DNA of 64,000 bases from Chamaelirium japonicum (Eukaryota; Streptophyta; Magnoliopsida; Liliales; Melanthiaceae), in contig OX393555.1 in the NCBI GenBank assembly GCA_947650365.1, positions 12,042,340-12,106,339 of the forward strand, given 5' to 3'. The translations under genes were made by a program, and so were the position numbers. Under the pieces are notes generated by a model. The model saw only the letters and a program-made list of their open reading frames with translations, was not told the origin of the DNA and ran no database searches. Positions within the stretch are counted from its first letter, which is position 1. Each line of letters begins with the position of its first letter. This document shows, in pieces, positions 59,840 to 64,000 of the stretch.

Positions 59840-60226
59840 GAGGGCTGGGTTCCTATGACATGTCATAGGGAGTACCCTATGACATATGGTGAATTAGTAA
59901 TGCTAGAATGTTTAGAATGTGCTGAATTTTTTTGAGGGTGATAGACTTACCTTAGATAGAATGTCCACAAAAAATCAAAGCATTCTAAAACTTGTTGGGG
60001 CATCAAATGCTAGAAGCTTTATCGGCCATCCATTTTAACCGTTAAATTAAAAATCATATTTGATGCCTTTAGAAGTTTTAGAATGAGCCGATTTTTTGCG
60101 GGGGTCCTATCTAAGATAGAGTGATCATCCTCATAAAAATTCAGAATATTCTAAATATTCTAGGGTTACTAACTCACCATATGTCATAGGATACTCCCTA
60201 TGACATGTCATAGGAACTCATTTCCC
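59840..60226. mobile_element. Foldback MITE D, inserted in (TA)n
   Basis: Arms TTCCTATGACATGTCATAGG (59850 on; in reverse complement ending near 60217) and AGTAYCCTATGACATATGGT are inverted. Terminal bases GGGCTGGG against GGGAAATGAG are less well matched. The middle (TTTAGAATGTGCTGAATTTT, CATTTTAACCGTTAAA) follows the same plan as MITE C and as 18348-18535. Flanked by (TA)n at both ends (60227-60237 on the right). Confidence 0.85.
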
Positions 60227-60237
60227 TATATATATAT

Positions 60238-60853
60238 GCCAAATCAAACCTCAGCCGTTCGATCGTAGGATCCAACGGATCGGAATTCCCCGCGAGCTGA
60301 GTCTCGCTGTTACTGTGGCGGGCACAGTAACAGCGAGATTCAGCCTCGGCAGAATCCCGACCGTCTGATCGTATTGAGTCGGTCGTCTGATCCGTGCAAC
60401 ATACCCCTCTCGGTTCGGTTCGATTCCCATCCGTTGGATCAGTGGGAATCGAATGGACTGAAATCATTTTCGCTATTACTATAGCCGCTACAGTAACAAC
60501 GAAAAAAGATTTTGTCCGTTCGATTCACTCGATCGAACGGATGGGAATCGAACCGAAGGTTGAAATACCGGGCGGGGGTACGCTGCACGGATCAGACAGC
60601 CGAGTCAATACGATCAGACGTTCGGGATTCTGCCGGGCTGAATCTCGCTGTTACTGTGCCCGCCACAGTAACAACGAGACTCAGCTCGCGGGGGAATCCG
60701 ATCCATTGGATCCTGCGATCGTGATGCTGAGGTTTGATCCGGTATTTATACCGCCGATCCGATCGAATTTTCGGATTTTTTTCGGGCCACGTGTCATCCA
60801 TGCCCCGCCGGGTGCAGCATTGACGCTGCACCTGAGGTCCAGGCTCCCCGTCC

Positions 60854-60855
<2 letters not shown>
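60238..60855. mobile_element. Large palindromic element E, next to (TA)n
   Basis: 60240-60740 is a palindrome of about 500 bp centred near 60490. AATCAAACCTCAGC at the left is matched by GCTGAGGTTTGAT at the right, with TCTCGCTGTTACTGTGGCGG / CCGCCACAGTAACAACGAGA between. Its middle shares GATTCCCATCCGTTGGATC and the TTTCGCTATTACTATAGCCG palindrome with element A. About 115 bp beyond the right arm (60741-60855) has no left partner, so the left end may be lost. Short (TA)n on the left (60227-60237), long (TA)n on the right. Confidence 0.8.

Positions 60856-60930
<75 letters not shown>
60856..60930. repeat. (TA)n microsatellite, right edge of island 2
   Basis: 75 bp of AT repeat merging into the satellite monomer at TATACGAGTATTAAAGTTAC. 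Confidence 0.95.
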
Positions 60931-60931
<1 letters not shown>

Positions 60932-62502
60932 GAGTATTAAAGTTACCCCTTTGATATATAGATATACCCCCTCATGATGTAGTCAGGGATGGGGGAACAA
61001 TTGAACTCCTCTCATAGTATGTTATATGAATAAGGATCTTATAATAGTATAATCCCTTTTAGGTATGAGACTTTTTATATTTTGGACACATATATACGAG
61101 TCTTAAAGTTACTCTTTTGACACATAGATGTACCTTTCATGATGTAGTTGAGGGGGTATACTTGGACTCTTCTTATAATCTACTACATGAATAAAGATCC
61201 CACAATAATGGAATCCCTCCTCCTTATGAAACTTTATGTTCTGACCAAACACGTATGAATATTAAAGTCACTGCTTCTACATATAGATGTACCCCATAAT
61301 AGCGGGACCTTTTCTAGCTGTATGACTCTTTATATTTTGGCCACACATATATAGGTATTTAAGTTACTCTTTTGATATATAGATGTACCTCTCCATAGTA
61401 TAATCAAGGGGGATATACTTGGATTCTACTCAGAATCTTCTTCATAAATAAGGATCTTACAATAGTGGGATCTCTCCTAGCTATATGACTCTTTATATTT
61501 TGGACGCACCCATGCAAGAGTTAAAATTAACCATTTGACTCTAAAATGTACCCCCATATGATATAGTCAGAGAGGGGGGTACACTTGAACTCTTTTTATA
61601 ATCTGTTGCATGAATAAAGATATCATAATAGTGGGATACCCCTTCTAACTATGAAACTCTTTATATTTTGGCCACTTACATGCGGATATTAAAAAACCCC
61701 TTTGACACATAGATATACCCCCTAATGATGTAGTTGAGAGGGGGTACACCTGGATTTCTCTCATAATCTACTAAATCAATAAGTATCCCATAATTTTGGG
61801 ACCCTTCCTACCTATGGGACTTTATATTTTGGCCACACACATATGGGTGTTAAAGTCACCCCTTTGATACATTAATGTACCCCCCATGATGTAGTCGGGA
61901 GGGGAGGTACACTTGGACTCCTCTCATAATTATCTGTTATATGAATAAGAATTTCATAATAATATGACTTCTTTTGGCTATGAGACTCTTTATATCTTAG
62001 CCGCACACATATATGTGTTAAAGTTACCCCTTTGACATATAGATGTATCCCCCTATGATGTAAGTTGGGGGAACACTTGGACTCCACTCATAATCTACTT
62101 CATAAATAAGGATCCTACAATAGTGGGACCCCTCCTTGCTATAGGATTCTTTTTATTTTGGCCAAACATATTTGAGTTTTGGTTACCTCTTTGACACATA
62201 GATATATCCCCCATAATATAATATTAGGGGGGTACACTTGGAATACTCTTATAATCTACTACATAAATAAGGATCCCATAATAGTGGGACCTATCCTTGC
62301 TTAGGGACTCTTTAATTTTTAACCACACATATGCAGGTGTTAAAGTCACCCCTTTAACACAAAGATGTACCCCCATGATGTAGTCTAGGGGGTACACTTG
62401 AACTCCTTTCATAATCTGGCACATGAATGAGGATCCCAAAATAATGGGACCCCTCTTAACTATGGATTCAATATATTTTGGCCATATATATATGGGTGTT
62501 AA
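60931..62502. repeat. Satellite array, segment 3
   Basis: Nine to ten more monomers of the same family and orientation as 39807-48602, starting part-way through a monomer and ending at GGGTGTTAA. Confidence 0.93.
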
Positions 62503-63657
62503 TTGTGGGTATGGTTTTTTTAGGGCAAACCCCTGCCATAAAATCGTTGATGTGATGTTACACAAGAAGGGATTCCTGCTCTTCTTTTATCCTTCTGGTA
62601 GATCAGGATGCTGGTGGTTGATGTTTAATAGAGATATTGATGGTGTATTATTCTGCTTTGAGCCATTATAGTGGTATCGCTTGAGGAATGGCTTCTTCTT
62701 TTCTTTTCTCCCTCTGGTGGTGGATGTTGGTTATTGATTCCTGAAGACTGTGTTGAAAGTGTGTAGCATATATTACTTAAGTCAAACTCTAGGAAGGATT
62801 GAGGCTCCTAGAATGGATGCTCCCAAGTCCATAGTCATGATGTTAAGGAGAAAGCATAGAAAGAGGTAGAGGGAGGAAAAGAAGAAATACAATAATAATA
62901 TAAAATGTTCTCATTTTATTAGCAATGTATGTGATAAGTACTAATACAAGTTTACAAGATTTTATCAACCCTTTCTTTTATGCCACCCCTCTCCCTTTTA
63001 TAGCAAATACCTGAGGGAGCTGAGTATCTATTTTTCTGCTGAGTGGCCTACTTTCCTACATGAGGTGGTGGAGACATTCCAATCTGGTTGTGACACTTGT
63101 TACCCTACATGGGATGGTGTGTTCTCTGCCAATTACATAGAGACAGTTGCCTCCTATATTAGGGTCGGTTTGAGTTTATCCTCTCGTTGCTATGAGGTTA
63201 ATATGCTTGTGGGTGGTGGACGAAGGGTAGCCTCTCGTTTGGAGAGACATCTTGCATTTAGTATATCAGTAAGGGAGTGTTGGCAACTTGGATGGTTTCT
63301 TCGCTTTTGAAGGAAGAAGGGTTCTGACTTGGCCCTTTGTTTAAAAAGGGGAGTGGTGACTTCCTCTCTTTTCTGAAGGGGTAGAGGTATGCTCTCTTCC
63401 TTAAAGGGGTATGTGGGCTCTGCTAAAAAGGCAGGGATATACTGCTGGTTTGCCAAGTTATTTTTGCAGGATACAGCATGTTTCATTCCTTCGAACTGGG
63501 TTGATTGGTGATGTTGTTTCGCTTTGCCCTTCCCTTGGTGGGGATGTAGAGGTTCTAGTCTCTATGTGCACTAGTTTTGTTCTGAGGAGTAGTCTCCTTG
63601 TATTTTCTTTTACATGTAGATTCCCAAGTGAGGGGGTAGATATTTTAGGTACTCATA
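62503..63657. mobile_element. Unclassified 1.15-kb insert in the satellite
   Basis: Sequence without satellite similarity, flanked by TTAA at 62499-62502 and 63658-63661; the monomer reads GGGTGTTAA before it and ATTAAAGTCACTC after it, so the array is resumed in register. No inverted or direct terminal repeat was seen (ends TTGTGGGTATGG and AGGTACTCATA), no poly(A), and no domain in its short frames (for example 63065-63310 plus and 63190-63486 minus). TTAA may be a target duplication or may simply be part of both monomers. Confidence 0.6.
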
Positions 63658-64000
63658 TTAAAGTCACTCATTTGACACATAAATGTACCGCTATGATGTA
63701 GTCGGGGGGGAAGGGGGGTACACTTGCACTCCTATCATAATCTACACATGAATAAGGATCACATAATAGAGGGATCCCTCTTATCTATGAATCTTAATGT
63801 TTTGTCCATACACATACGGTTTTAAAGTCACCCCTTTGATATATAGATATACCCCCCATGATGTAGTCGTGAGGGTACACTTGGACTCCTCTCATAATCT
63901 ACTACATGAATAAGGATCCAATAATAGTAGGACCCTCATAGTTATATAACTTTATATTTTGGCCTCACAGATGCAAGTATTAAAGTCACCCCTTTGATAT
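63658..64000. repeat. Satellite array, segment 4, runs off the window
   Basis: Two further monomers in the same orientation; the array continues past the window end. Confidence 0.93.

Overview
The window is nuclear DNA from a flowering plant. It carries a chloroplast outer-envelope protein gene of the OEP7 type, an intronless PLS-class PPR gene and an EAR-motif C2H2 zinc-finger gene, set among plant-type Ty1/copia, Ty3/gypsy, LINE, TRIM, hAT, CACTA and MITE sequences. The GC-rich coding DNA of the PPR and zinc-finger genes is suggestive of a monocot, but the species cannot be fixed from the sequence. Only three host protein genes are well supported; nearly everything else is mobile or repetitive DNA.

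Layout. 1-1866: a block of (TA)n/(GA)n microsatellite that holds two terminal-inverted-repeat (TIR) elements. 1867-4066: no gene, with hAT-like debris and a 37-bp tandem repeat. 4070-4576: a MITE just upstream of the OEP7 gene (CDS 5378-5629, with a probable 5'-UTR intron). 5630-15000: no gene; three hAT-type elements with 8-bp target duplications (7246-7651, 11438-11905, 13476-14176), a foldback element and several local duplications. 15127-16809: PPR gene, minus strand. 17270-19363: MITEs, a 0.4-kb duplication and TRIM retroelements. 19888-20612: a retroposed poly(A) copy with a clean target duplication. 20797-24760: a tandem duplication of about 2 kb. 25155-25736: zinc-finger gene, minus strand. 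26500-27750: a LINE remnant split by a CACTA element. 28380-29800: a decayed copia fragment. 29812-31108: a minisatellite whose unit is a palindrome. 31620-32113: a second copy of the 7246 hAT family in the opposite orientation. 33130-33385: a 40-bp minisatellite. 33440-37290: a decayed Athila-like Ty3/gypsy element, minus strand, followed by a 535-bp tandem duplication (38396-39470).

39807-64000 is a satellite array of about 165-bp monomers. It is interrupted by a structurally complete but coding-dead Ty1/copia element (48608-57874; two LTRs of about 1.95 kb, PBS, PPT, and a 5-bp duplication CCAAT), by a second (TA)n island that holds four TIR or foldback elements (58149-60930), and by a 1.15-kb unclassified insert (62503-63657).

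The most unusual signal is that five or six different inverted-repeat elements in two separate places lie directly inside (TA)n microsatellite. One family is present in both islands and a second pair share a palindromic module. This points to microsatellite-targeted insertion, as described for the rice Micron element, but by several families and with insertions chained along one tract. The second island appears to have grown out of a short TATATA stretch that is part of the satellite monomer. Other striking patterns are the palindromic minisatellite at 29812-31108 and a potential C-run/G-run hairpin in each satellite monomer.

All identities, periods and mismatch counts were read by eye from the sequence; no search or alignment was run.
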